Assembly (NCBI RefSeq): GCF_964355755.1
Contig: NC_092680.1
Span: 2,581,001-2,645,000 of the forward strand
DNA: 64,000 bases
Direction: 5' to 3'
Source: Antedon mediterranea
Lineage: Eukaryota; Echinodermata; Crinoidea; Comatulida; Antedonidae
Shown piece after piece: positions 51,301 through 58,970 of this stretch. Below the pieces are notes generated by a model. The model saw nothing but the letters and a program-made list of their open reading frames with translations, did not search any database and was not told the DNA's origin. The position numbers and the translations under genes were made by a program. Positions within the stretch are counted from its first letter, which is position 1; every line of letters starts with the position of its first letter.

Positions 51301-54300
51301 CTTTGGGAACAAAAGGTTTAGAGATATCACATCATACCGCTTTTTGGGGTCTAAACAAAAATTTTCTCAAACAGAGTTAACTCTAGTGCATGTGAGAACA
51401 CAGATTATAAAACAGAGTTAACTCTAGTGCATGTGTGAACACAGGTTATCAAACAGAGTTAACTCTAGTGCATGTGTGAACACAGATTATCAAACAGAGT
51501 TAACTCTAGTGCATGTGAGAACACAGATTATAAAACAGAGTTACCTCTAGTGCATGTGTGAACACAGGTTATCAAACAGAGTTAACTCTAGTGCATGTGT
51601 GAACACAGATTATCAAACAGAGTTAACTCTAGTGCATGTGTGAACACAGATTATCAAACAGAGTTAACTCTAGTGTGTGTGTGAACACAGATTATCGAAC
51701 AGAGTTAACTCTAGTGTGTGTGTGAACACAGATCACTCTTTGAACATACTGACACCCTTAGTATATTTTCTTCTAATCACTAAAATCAGATTATCAATGA
51801 TTATCAGGATAATATAAGTCAAGTGGTAATAATAAAGAGACAATTGATACAGAGGGCAGATGTCAAGTACCAAGTGAGGTTACGCATGCAGAACTGATTT
51901 AAATCTTCAAATATAACGTAAAACCATCACTTTTAGACATCTGCCATCAGTGGTGTATCAACTATGAGTGCTAAGGGGCCCCTGAGCAGGACCCGGAGGA
52001 AAAATAAGGCATTAAAATATGGCAAAAAAGGCTAAAACACCCGAGGCTTCCAGCATTGGAGGGTCACTTAGCGTCCTTGACGGGCCTCAAGCCAATGCGT
52101 TATGCCACTGCATGCCATCAAAATCCAAATAAAGATTAAAAACACTCAATCTATTGGGTGTTACAGTTGGAACGCCATTTGACTTAGTATAATGCATTGC
52201 AATGCGTTCTAAGGGGAACCATATTTAATAAACCTGTTTTGACTCTCAAAATTTGGACCAAAGACAAATTTTTTTCTATAGTTCTTCAATCGTGCGGGCC
52301 ATTTTTTTATTGACCTAATTCCTATAGACATCATCATCAGCAGGATAGTGGATTACTCTAATTGGGGGTACTTATTAAGTGTATTTAGATGGGGATCATT
52401 CACTTAAAAGTGACACATCTTAACATCCTAATTAATCAGCCATTCTTCTGTTTCTAATTTGACCACTAACACTTTAATACATCATTGGTCATCGTACTGG
52501 ACTTCTTTCGGTCAAACTGACCCACTGCGTTTTTTAACCCAAAAAATTAAAGTTCTGTTTCCTTTTAAATGCCATAACCTTTTTTAAACAATTTAAGAGT
52601 TTTTACAAACCAACTTTTTGTAAATTATAAATACTAGATGGCACGCTCGCTTCGCTCGCGTACCATCTAGGTCGTGCCCACAGATGGTTCTCGAATACAC
52701 AGTATTTTCCAGCGAGAAAAAAATGGAGATTTCAAATGTACGTACTGCATGACTATAATACATTGTCGTTTACAGAAACGAATAAATATACACGATGATT
52801 TATGTAGTCAGCTAAAATTAGCACCCTGGGAATTACTTCCGAGAGAGAGAGAGAGAGAGAGAAACAAAATGATTCAAATTTTTTTATTTGGACTCATTTA
52901 AACAAACCCAATTTGTGTTTTGTATGTAACATTAAGGGTTGAGGGATGGTGGAAGAAGATAGGTACAAAGAGGAAACATTTTAAAATATATTCTTATCCA
53001 CTCAGTAACAAAATATTGTTTTTAATGTTTTATAGGCCTTCAAATAATATACCACTAAATACAGTAAAACATTTACGATTTAATACTTTGTTAAAACTCT
53101 CACTGTCATAGTCGATTGAAATAGTAAAGTACATGTAACGATACACCACTACGTACGTTTATATATTTTTAAATTATTAATGTTGAGAAGCAACTGTCAG
53201 TAATAACGTTTATTTATTTGTATATTATATGTTTATAATCTAACAGTAGGGCCTACCCACACTCACAGTAATAAAGTTTATTTGTATATTTGTTTATATT
53301 ATATCTAACAGTACCAACACTCACAGTAAGAAATTTGCGATTCAAATTGCGATCAAAAGTGGTTAATACCTTAACAGTATTGTACAGCATTGCAATACTA
53401 TTTATGTTTATTCTCCAAGGGGGCCCATAAATCTAAATCTATAACTCTATGGTTAAACCAAATAATTTGGAATGTTCCATTCATCACAAATCAATACATT
53501 TGTAAAAACGTATATTACATGTATCAAAATAGCATTTTTTAAAGAAAATCGGCCTGTCTTCAACATTATGATGCTGTACTCGAACTGTTCAACCGGTTTT
53601 CAGCTATTAAAAACAATTATCGTAGGAGGAGATAGGAAAATGCGAAGTGTCCTCGTATTATTGTGTGCGGGTATTTTTCAAATTGACATCCATTAGACAG
53701 TGTATACCACGATCGGAAAACACCCCTATTTGGGGCAAATCGTTGAACCTAAATTCGTTTTAATCGTCAATAACTAATTATCGAACTCAATTTAATTAGT
53801 AAACAGGGTTACATCAGGTGGTTAAAATTAGTACCGAAAGTACGAACCAACTTTATATACCATCGAGTAAACATTCTAGAAATAACGCACGATTTACCGA
53901 TTTTTGCCCTTACGTAAATTTATATATAGAAGAGTTTCATTTATAAAAAAATGTTTTTGGTAATATTTGACAATTATTATTTATTATAAATATAAGACAA
54001 AGACTTTACATTGTAGAAAATCTACTATGTGATAACGACTTAATTAAATTTTCATCTATCAACTATTAAAAAGGTAAAAATTTAATATCTCTTTGTTACC
54101 ATGGCAACTTAACACTTTCTGCATTTAATTATAAGACGGATATTAAATGATAATTTCATTGAATGAATAATTAATAATGAAGAAATTCAATGAACATTTA
54201 ATTTTTATGATAGTCATATGGTTATCTCATTTGTCAGGAGATTATGTTTTATAAACATTACAGTATGGTTAAGTATGTATCTGAAACCGATATCTATACT

Positions 54301-57300
54301 GCCCAAAGTATATATCTGTATGTATGTATGTATATATGAAGTACAAAACACGAAGCCGAGGAGAGACAAAAGCATTAAACAAAACGTTGTTATCGGTAAG
54401 GTGTGTCTCTCCAACTTACATAAGTACGGGTACATAATGCTGGTAAATGCTTAAAATAATATAATATTCAATAATTACATTACCTGCATTCGTGGCTGAG
54501 TAAGTTTCATTGGGCCAAATTCAACCTCATTCATATCGGCCTAAAAAAAAAAAATTACAAGATAACTTTAAATGATATTTTCTGACAGAAAACATCTTTT
54601 ACTAAAGCTATTTTATCCATTAACATTACGTTGATAACCAAATAATATGATTGTAAATACAAGAACATTAGCATTTTAATTTTTCAGAATCAAATTAATA
54701 TATGGTGAATACTTGTTATTAATATCTAATTACTGTCAGGTGAACTTTGAAATGGCAAATCAATTAAGCATAAAAAGCATAGTGGTCTTAAGTATTAGTG
54801 GTGCACAGTCACTACAACAAATACAGTATACATATAAGTTGTGTTTTTACGAAATTTGTAAGTACTGGAACATGCCACACAAATATCTATAGGCGCATAG
54901 CCGCGTGGAGCGTTGTAAAAACAAAAAACATTGGCGTTTGATTTGATTTGCAGTGCCAGAACCGAACCGTGTGGAACAGGTGTAAAAGACCCTTATAGTT
55001 AGTTACTTGCTTATTTTGAATCATAATCATGTTCAATTCTGATCAAAATGTCAGCCCCAAATGGGAATACATTAATCACAGTGAAATTAGTTGATGTAAA
55101 AATTAATTATGAAGAACATTTTGTAATTTTCCAATATTCAAAGCTCTTAATACATTGTTTTAAATTACATCGTCTAAAAATTGCTCTGCAATAGAACTGT
55201 TCTACTATTAATACTAATAATGAAATCGTTGATACTATTATTTTGAATCATTTATCTGGTTTCATTAAAATTGGTATGCTTCACTAAATAAATGGGTAAA
55301 ATAATTCATAAAATAAAAACAAAAACAGTATTAAACTTAAATGTCAGCGTGATTTGAAACATCTTGCGTGAACGACTGTACTCCTTCCAGCCACTTCACG
55401 GTTTTCAGATTCTAATGCTATAACTGAAAACCATGGAGTGTCTGGGAAAAGGTATTGATCTTGGAACCTAACTTTATCAAATAGGTTTATTTTTATGAAC
55501 TATGCCTATGTACACTGAAGCCACATCAAAATTGTTTTTACAATGGATTACCATACCATTGGGTTACCTAGTTTATTTCCTTGAGGACAGCAGCAGAAAC
55601 AGGCCCATGGCCATTATACAAGGTCAATGCTATACTTAATAGGATTATCCAATATATTGCTAAGTGATAAACTGGATACACTATAATATTAGGCCTACTG
55701 GTATAAAATGGTCACATGGAAATCCCTCACACTACTACACTACAGCAGTCCCATTTACCTTTGTTGACACAGGAGGCCTAGGCCTACCACCACTTAGCTT
55801 GAATAAAGCATTAACGTCAATAACAAACAATTCAATTCAAACAAAATTCAACTTATAAACTCAAATACTATCTTGAGCATGAGAGTACAGAAATGATTAC
55901 ATCATACTGTATTTCTTCAGTCTATTTATTGCACACACTGGTAGGCCTTCAATGAAGCTTGACTGCAAGAATACTCAACTGATAAAAACCTCTACATGAC
56001 CTGATGATGGGGGCTTAGATAAGCTACACAATTACAATTCAGAATACAATCAATAAAGCAAGCAAGGTACAGTAATCATTTGTTACCTTTTATCCTATGT
56101 AAACCACATTTCAATGAATAATATCAAAAGGGAAACTTAGCCTTAATTAATTATACATTAAATAAAGCTGTTTATATAAAAATACATACATCAAAGAAGA
56201 GTATAAAAAAAGTACATACAAAAAAAAACATTTCCTTGCTAATATGGATAATGTATCTTTAAAGCCCCATTCCCTACGTTTTTTAGATCTAATTTAAGAT
56301 CACAAACTATATTTAATGTAAAAATAATACTATATGGTCCTATTGCGATAACTTTTTTCGTCTTTAAATGGTTAAAAATGTGAAAAATAAGTCGATTCTA
56401 ATAATTATAGCGGCCCGCTATAAATCCCAAAATGCATTGCGCGCGGATTGATATTTTTGTTTTTCACCTGTAATTCGCCCACTTTTCGATCGATCGTGAG
56501 GCCAAAACAAATGAAAGACTCCTAACTTTTCAGCGAAAATACCGGGTTTTCCCCAATTTGTATCAACGGAGTCTGGCAAAAATAGAAAGACAATTAATGC
56601 AGCCACTATACAACGTCAGGCTAGGTATATAGCTCGCGTACGATGTTCGTACGTTACCGATGTTTACCAGCTAGGCCTACAAAACTAAGCCTAGCTAGGC
56701 TAGGCCTAAGACCGTCCACGAGAGGTCGATCGCCGCGAGCTACTTAGGTAGTGCATTGTTTCTCACTTTTTATCATAATTTACCATAAAACGTACATTTA
56801 AGACAAGAAATGACATGGTTTAATGTTTTTAAAGTGATATATATGTATTATTTTCCAAAAAACGTCCAAAATTGCAGGGAAGGGGTCTTTAATTTTTTTA
56901 ATTTTCTGGAGGATATTGTATTTTAGTCAAGGTCGCTGGTTTAAAAGTTTAAATTAAATAATAATTAGTAAATGTACCATATCTATATTTATTGTAAACA
57001 TTTATAAATTTATATAGTTTGTTTTTCATTTTGCAAAAATGAAGTATAAGATTATATGTAGCATCTATAATTATTATTGAATGTAAATATTTTTTTATTT
57101 ATATTTTGTTTTTCATGTTGCGAATTTATGAAAGTGATTTACATTTAAACATAAAATACCTTCATATTTTCTATGGACTGGCTAGTTTGAGTCTCAGCCT
57201 CCAATGTTCCTCTCCGATCCTTACAAAACTGAAGTGGGTGGGCTGCGGACTCTAACGTTCCGCCTGCTGATTTGATTGTAACCTGATTCTGTTGACTAAA

Positions 57301-57390
57301 ACTAGCGGACGGAGGCGAGTTTGATTCCTCTGATTCTCTACAGTACACTACTCCACTCTGTGAAACAGTTATACTAGGTGCACAGCCCAT
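19732..57390 (-). CDS. PDE8: PDE8-type cAMP-specific 3',5'-cyclic nucleotide phosphodiesterase, 20 coding exons
   Basis: High-affinity cAMP hydrolase. Exons in order: 57390-57160, 54540-54484, 50053-49866, 49024-48965, 47573-47427, 47183-46964, 46770-46682, 40056-39998, 37583-37491, 35874-35807, 34417-34247, 32598-32541, 25686-25554, 24464-24266, 23833-23703, 21560-21474, 21228-21096, 20891-20724, 20371-20242, 19850-19732. All GT-AG junctions keep frame: 846 aa (human PDE8A 829, PDE8B 885). Order: acylation signal, REC-like domain, PAS domain, basic linker, HD-type catalytic domain. The N-terminus ([20 protein letters not shown]) and [13 protein letters not shown] look closer to PDE8B than PDE8A, but this may be the single ancestral gene. 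It is convergent with WDR41 and divergent from SMN. Confidence 0.97.
19944..20194. mobile_element. Inverted-repeat element, long copy 15 (PDE8 intron 19)
   Basis: About 250 bp in a 391-bp intron. It has four tandem CCATATTTGGG units and a partly duplicated right half (two CACATCACA/CATCACACTT blocks). Confidence 0.88.
20511..20697. mobile_element. Inverted-repeat element, copy 16 (PDE8 intron 18)
   Basis: Complete. Its right end is 26 nt from the exon 18 donor. Confidence 0.92.
21774..21937. mobile_element. Inverted-repeat element, copy 17 (PDE8 intron 15)
   Basis: Both ends present, the left one damaged (TCTACCCTGTCTAGTTTGAC). Confidence 0.88.
22540..22665. repeat. Dispersed repeat (ATCCAGCCACTGATACCCAC family), copy 1
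   Basis: Shares TTTAGCTTTT..., GTATCTCCATTTAGATCCAG and CCACTGATACCCACAGCATT with 31870-31990 (same strand) and 29795-29990 (opposite strand). Upstream sequence is a decayed form of the 31814-31869 segment. Confidence 0.85.
22880..23665. repeat. Tandem array, about 135-bp unit, six copies
   Basis: CCATTCGCGC recurs at 22903, 23041, 23175, 23310, 23445 and 23580. Each unit also holds TGGAACAAATAAAGTTGATT and GACATCAATCGATCAATCAG. The inner copies are almost identical. The array is in PDE8 intron 15 and stops about 35 bp from the exon 15 donor. Confidence 0.96.
23996..24152. mobile_element. Inverted-repeat element, copy 18 (PDE8 intron 14)
   Basis: Left end nearly intact. The right end is broken after CAAACTAGTTT, with only TCAGAGATTTAG beyond it. 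Confidence 0.85.
24718..24856. mobile_element. Second MITE family (AAGCTTGGTTCCC ends), copy 1
   Basis: Inverted ends AAGCTTGGTTCCCATTAG / CTAGTGGGAACCAAGCTT; the inside is GC-richer with repeated ACGCAACG words and an inverted pair around CACAAGCGA...TCGCTTGTG with CCAAT-type sequence. No coding capacity. In PDE8 intron 13. Other copies: 33932-34099 and 49088-49220. Confidence 0.9.
25136..25473. repeat. Direct duplication, units about 195 and 136 bp
   Basis: 25136-25330 and 25338-25473 share GGGACACTTCCTATGAAATG at the start, ATGTACAATGATTTCTTGTT in the middle and AAGCTAAGGTGGTTCCACCTT at the end. The shorter copy lacks about 50 bp. In PDE8 intron 13, about 80 nt from the exon 13 donor. Confidence 0.9.
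29097..29257. mobile_element. Inverted-repeat element, copy 19 (PDE8 intron 12)
   Basis: Complete, with the CCATATATGG of the left half shortened to CCATGG. Confidence 0.9.
29795..29990. repeat. Dispersed repeat (ATCCAGCCACTGATACCCAC family), minus copy with internal duplication
   Basis: Opposite orientation to 22540 and 31870. A segment of about 69 bp (AAAATGACAATGCTSTGGGT ... GATACAAAAAAAGC) occurs twice in tandem within 29824-29944. Confidence 0.88.
30162..30233 (+). tRNA. tRNA-like gene, anticodon ATC (nominally Asp), Glu-like body
   Basis: A 72-nt cloverleaf: acceptor GCCCCAG/TTGGGGC, D arm GTCT...GGAC, anticodon stem TCTGC/GCAGG with loop ATATCAA, T stem CCGAG/CTCGG with loop TTCGAGT. 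Anticodon ATC is at 30195-30197. A run of five T follows at 30236-30240, suited to Pol III termination. The A-box region TGGTCTAATGGTTAGGA resembles tRNA-Glu, while ATC would read the Asp codon GAT, normally served by GTC. It could be an anticodon-shifted tRNA, a pseudogene or a SINE head. Whether it is charged or used is unknown. Confidence 0.65.
30340..30368. repeat. (TA)n microsatellite
   Basis: About 14 TA dinucleotides, followed by a tail-like segment with GCGTGCGCTATATAAATCCA and ATTATTATT at 30375-30430 that looks like a SINE or LINE 3' end. Confidence 0.8.
30841..31035. mobile_element. Inverted-repeat element, copy 20 with duplicated right end (PDE8 intron 12)
   Basis: The right terminus AAAGTTTGATAGTG occurs twice, the second after an added CCATATTTGG unit, suggesting unequal exchange between copies. 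Confidence 0.9.
31320..31690. repeat. Decayed internal repeat, about 50-60 bp unit
   Basis: Loose repeats of the form GGCACAGAGA...GCATGGTCGATCTTGTT (31400, 31540, 31595 and 31650 regions). Divergent; origin unknown. Confidence 0.4.
31814..31869 (+). ncRNA. Hammerhead-ribozyme-like core
   Basis: ACAGCC, then CTGATGA (31820-31826), an A, stem GGGC/GCCC with a seven-base loop, GAAA (31843-31846), and GGCTGT (31864-31869) able to pair with ACAGCC. This is the order of helix I, core, helix II and core in a hammerhead. Against it are an extra A before helix II, a poor helix III and no clear UH cleavage site, so activity is doubtful. It directly precedes a dispersed repeat. Confidence 0.35.
31870..31990. 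repeat. Dispersed repeat (ATCCAGCCACTGATACCCAC family), plus copy 2
   Basis: Same strand as 22540-22665 and directly downstream of the hammerhead-like core, so both may belong to one retroelement end. Confidence 0.85.
32211..32380. mobile_element. Inverted-repeat element, copy 21 (PDE8 intron 12)
   Basis: Complete; the left arm reads AAAGGTCTGTCTACACGATC. Confidence 0.9.
33561..33645. mobile_element. Inverted-repeat element, copy 22 with left half deleted (PDE8 intron 11)
   Basis: TAAAGCTCTA joins directly to the inner CATATCACTACCATATTTGG; the right end is intact. Confidence 0.85.
33932..34099. mobile_element. Second MITE family, copy 2
   Basis: AAGCTTGGTTCCCACTAG at the left, CTAGTGGGAACCACGCTT at the right. 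Longer than copy 1 by an extra ACGTAACGCAAGG segment and an insertion near 33998. In PDE8 intron 11, about 150 nt before exon 11 in map coordinates. Confidence 0.9.
35570..35670. repeat. Decayed dispersed repeat (GTGTCCC...TAATAGG family), copy 3
   Basis: AATGTCCACTCAATGGGGTC, then ACGGAAAAGTGTCCCATTAATAGG. About 140 nt from exon 10 in PDE8 intron 10. Confidence 0.55.
36040..36192. mobile_element. Inverted-repeat element, copy 23 (PDE8 intron 9)
   Basis: Both ends complete; the left inner spacer is shortened. Confidence 0.92.
37123..37267. mobile_element. Inverted-repeat element, copy 24 (PDE8 intron 9)
   Basis: Close to the family consensus, with one CCAAATATGG and one CCATATATGG. Confidence 0.92.
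39241..39292. mobile_element. Inverted-repeat element, copy 25, left half split by a LINE
   Basis: Left arm (damaged) through GTGATGTGCCCATATATGGAC; it resumes at 39801 after about 508 bp of LINE sequence. Confidence 0.88.
39293..39800 (+). mobile_element. 5'-truncated non-LTR retrotransposon (CR1/L2-like LINE), 3' end
   Basis: An open frame (39294-39662, stop TAA at 39660) encodes the C-terminal part of a LINE reverse-transcriptase [65 protein letters not shown]. The pattern ...CW.GN..., DPSHPLH and LPSGRR..KTNR...SFIP is characteristic of CR1/L2/Rex-type elements. The 3' UTR ends AATAAAAGTTATCTTATCTTATCTTA, a short-tandem-repeat tail instead of poly(A). It lies in PDE8 intron 8, opposite to PDE8. 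Confidence 0.85.
39801..39900. mobile_element. Inverted-repeat element, copy 25, right half
   Basis: TAATGATGTTATATCACTAC through the right terminus. Together with 39241-39292 it restores the normal order of a family copy. Confidence 0.88.
40154..40230. repeat. Dispersed repeat (TAAATAAATTCCTG family), copy 2
   Basis: ATAACACCAAAATGAATTCC, then CACATGGCGTGCAATAGTAC. In PDE8 intron 7. Confidence 0.6.
40884..41046. mobile_element. Inverted-repeat element, copy 26 (PDE8 intron 7)
   Basis: Complete left arm; right arm has lost GATA from TTTGATAGTG. Confidence 0.9.
41838..41946. repeat. Dispersed repeat (TAAATAAATTCCTG family), copy 3
   Basis: AACATCTAAATAAATTCCTG, then CACATGGCGTGCAATAGTAC; 1.7 kb from copy 2 in the same orientation. 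Confidence 0.65.
42989..43108. mobile_element. Inverted-repeat element, decayed copy 27 (PDE8 intron 7)
   Basis: Left arm shortened to AAAGCTCTGTCAAAACTAGT; inner CCATATATGG kept; right arm reads GATAGTATCTAGACAGGGCT. Confidence 0.82.
43351..43924. repeat. Minisatellite, 20/21-bp unit, about 27 copies
   Basis: Unit TTTAAGAATGTTTTAGTATA with two main types: a 20-bp GAATG form and a 21-bp GAGTG...TTTTAAG form. The types alternate in a loose higher-order pattern of one 21-bp unit followed by two or three 20-bp units. Located in PDE8 intron 7. Confidence 0.97.
46437..46599. mobile_element. Inverted-repeat element, copy 28 (PDE8 intron 7)
   Basis: Both ends present. Several inner changes, including loss of the perfect CCATATATGG (CCATTATATAG). 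Confidence 0.88.
47648..47797. mobile_element. Inverted-repeat element, copy 29, right end missing (PDE8 intron 4)
   Basis: Left arm then four tandem CCATATTTGGGTATATCACT-like units; the sequence breaks after CATCACATTTGTA. Confidence 0.85.
47885..47985. repeat. Dispersed repeat pair member (with 58865-58970)
   Basis: TTTTATTTTATTTCATCATC followed by ACAGTGACCATAC and CAGGGCTGATAGA. The second copy has ACAGTGACTATAC and CAGGGTTGAAAGA. It resembles the 3' region of a LINE on the minus strand. Confidence 0.55.
49088..49220. mobile_element. Second MITE family, decayed copy 3
   Basis: AAGCTTATGGCCGCAACGCA at the left; GACCAATCACAACAG and TGCACTTGCGTCGCATACTA within. Ends strongly diverged. In PDE8 intron 3. 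Confidence 0.65.
49710..49858 (+). repeat. Probable LINE 3' UTR fragment
   Basis: ATTGCCCCATGAGGGATGAA followed by TAAAGATATTACTAATACAG matches the style of CR1/L2 tails (GAGGATCAATAAAAG... at 39766). No coding part seen. Confidence 0.45.
50197..50320. mobile_element. hAT-like remnant, copy 2
   Basis: Shares GGGCCCCAGAGC, AGCGTTGGAGGACCC and TTAGGAGTGCTAAACC with 15490-15612. Ends decayed. Confidence 0.6.
51065..51200. repeat. Dispersed repeat (GTCCCC...TAATAGGGG family), copy 4
   Basis: CAGTGTCTGCTTAATGATGC, CCCCTTAATGGGGTG and GTGTCCCCTTACAATAGGGG. Confidence 0.6.
51369..51740. repeat. Tandem array, 41-bp unit, nine copies
   Basis: Each unit starts CAGAGTTAACTCTAGTGCAT and continues GTGTGAACACAGATTATCAA. 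The units contain the palindrome GAGTTAACTC and an inverted TGTG...CACA pair. Sequence drift is greatest at the right end (TGTGTGTGTG variants). In PDE8 intron 2. Confidence 0.97.
51949..52112. mobile_element. hAT-like remnant, copy 3
   Basis: CAGTGGTGTATCAACTATGA at the left, CGTTATGCCACTG at the right; inside GGGGCCCCTGAGCAGGACCC and GCATTGGAGGGTC. Flanks CTGCCAT/ATGCCAT are a probable decayed target duplication. Confidence 0.65.
52634..52670. repeat. Hairpin with CTAGATGG...CCATCTAG arms
   Basis: Arms CTAGATGG-ACGC and GCGT-CCATCTAG, with one unpaired base in each, around a CTCGCTTCGCTCG centre. A (GA)n tract follows at 52842-52862. Confidence 0.8.
53190..53332. repeat. Two-copy imperfect tandem duplication, about 70 bp
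   Basis: Both copies run from CAGTAATAA.GTTTATTT through ATCTAACAGTA to CACACTCACAGTAA or similar. Confidence 0.75.
56261..56892. mobile_element. Large inverted-end element, about 630 bp
   Basis: Left end TTTAAAGCCCCATTCCCTAC and right end GGGAAGGGGTCTTTAA are inverted with a few differences; ACGTTTTTTAG and CCAAAAAACGT next to them also pair. The inside is CpG-richer than its surroundings and includes ATCCCAAAATGCATTGCGCG and an AGGCCTA cluster. A TTAA target is possible. In PDE8 intron 1, about 270 nt downstream of exon 1. Confidence 0.6.
57160..57390 (-). CDS. PDE8: PDE8 exon 1: start and lipid-anchor signal
   Basis: 77 codons starting MGCAPS, the motif of both vertebrate PDE8 proteins. 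Gly2 suits N-myristoylation and Cys3 palmitoylation, implying a membrane-associated form. The start context ACCATGG is good. The exon continues with a Ser-rich stretch and EAETQTSQS, comparable to EAETQT in PDE8B, and ends in phase 0 at AAG|GTATTT. Confidence 0.93.
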
Positions 57391-58864
57391 GGTATGAGGA
57401 GGCTGCGAGGCAGGCTAAACCTGGCTTCAAATTTCCAGCGTTCATGCTTCGTTCACAAAACGTTCCATGGCATCAACATAAGTAAAATAATAAATTTAAA
57501 CCATACCAGACAATCAATCTGTCTAATTTAATCTGAAAAAATAACGAAAATTAAACTCATTTTTATTTTTAATTACTATATTTAATATTACAATACAATA
57601 AAATATGGTACTTAAGTATTAACCATTTTTTCATCAAGACTCTTTTCACCCCTTACCAACTCTTTAAAAAAACTCGCATTTAATTTTAATCTGAAAAAAA
57701 TAACAAAAATTAAGCTCAATTTTAATTACCCAATAACATTTATCATCAATATTACAATATGAATGATGATACTTATTACAACAATTATTTTGACAAGAAT
57801 CTCTTGACCAACCTTTTAAAACCACCTGCATTTTGTCAAGTGAAAAAAAAAACACCCCTAACATGAAATGATCAAATTTTATTCACCATCACTTTTTTTG
57901 GTACAAAATTTAGTTTATGCACCCTTTATTGTACATCAACAGTTAATCCATAATTTATCAACAACAAAAAGATATTAAATTCTAATCTGTTTCTATTGCC
58001 TGATTGGAATTTTTAGCTGGAAGCCTTAATATTGTATCTTACTTATTTTTAATGTGTACATATTTTTATTACATAATTTTGCTTTTTCCATAATTTAATT
58101 GTCAGTTTTTCAATATTATCTTGTTTCTACTTTTTAACACATTGTTGCAAATTGTTATGTTGTCACAATTCACTTATATATTGTGTTTAAAAAAAAAATA
58201 ATATCCTTAATATGAATCAAATTAATAGTTAACACTAACTACTACCACAGAAAATAACGTCCAGTTAAACTTACAAATACTGAAATATAAACATATAACA
58301 CAAAGAAATGAGAATCTTAACAATAGTTTGAAGTTTAAATTCAAAACTGAATCAAACTGGAACCAGTACACTGACCTATTTTTGAAGAATTTATTGACAA
58401 TAACATCATATCAATATCATATCAAATTATCATTTAGTAATTTCAATGGGTCAAACTGGAAGGCGAGATTGCAAGTTGACCTCTCGCTAGAAAATTAAAT
58501 CCATAAATTACTCATCTTATTATTTGAAAATAAAAAACCAGTAATGTTAAAGACATTTAAATCAAAACCATTTCTACCACATGTTATTTTAATAAATGTG
58601 ACTGCTATACAGGCAGCGAAAGAAAAACATAACTTTCTTTGAGTATTATAACTAATAAAATTATGTTTAAAACTACTTAAAAATATTTTTTAAAACAACT
58701 CTCTGCCAGCCACATCTTAGAAAACAAGAAAAGAAATTTAATACAGTATTTCACAAGACAAACTTAATTAGATGCCAATATTGCCATTACATTTTTACTG
58801 TACATGTTACTTAATTTCATGCTTCTGAGTTCTACTTAGCTTTACTTACTTAGCTACTAGTATT

Positions 58865-58970
58865 AAAGTTTTTTTATTTTATTTTATTTCATCATCAACC
58901 TACAGTGACTATACATACTATTATTTATTAACAGGGTTGAAAGATATAAATATAATATAATGTACTTAAG
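58865..58970. repeat. Dispersed repeat pair member (with 47885-47985)
   Basis: TTTTATTTTATTTCATCATC, ACAGTGACTATAC and AACAGGGTTGAAAG. See the partner for comparison. Confidence 0.5.

Larger units (their letters stand above)
50054..54483. other. PDE8 intron 2 (4.4 kb)
   Basis: Holds hAT-like remnants, the 41-bp array, a hairpin and a (GA)n tract, all listed separately. None of the main inverted-repeat family is present. No exon supported. Confidence 0.7.
47427..54540 (-). other. PDE8: PDE8 exons 2-5: REC-like domain
   Basis: Exon 2 (54484-54540) encodes [19 protein letters not shown]. Exon 3 (49866-50053) encodes [17 protein letters not shown]...IIVDHR. Exon 4 (48965-49024) encodes [19 protein letters not shown]. 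Exon 5 (47427-47573) encodes [17 protein letters not shown] and [18 protein letters not shown]. This is the receiver-like module of PDE8, residues about 97-228. Confidence 0.94.

Noticed and set aside
51369-51740. CRISPR-like spacing of repeats
   Set aside because: Units are directly adjacent with no variable spacers, and the sequence is animal nuclear DNA.
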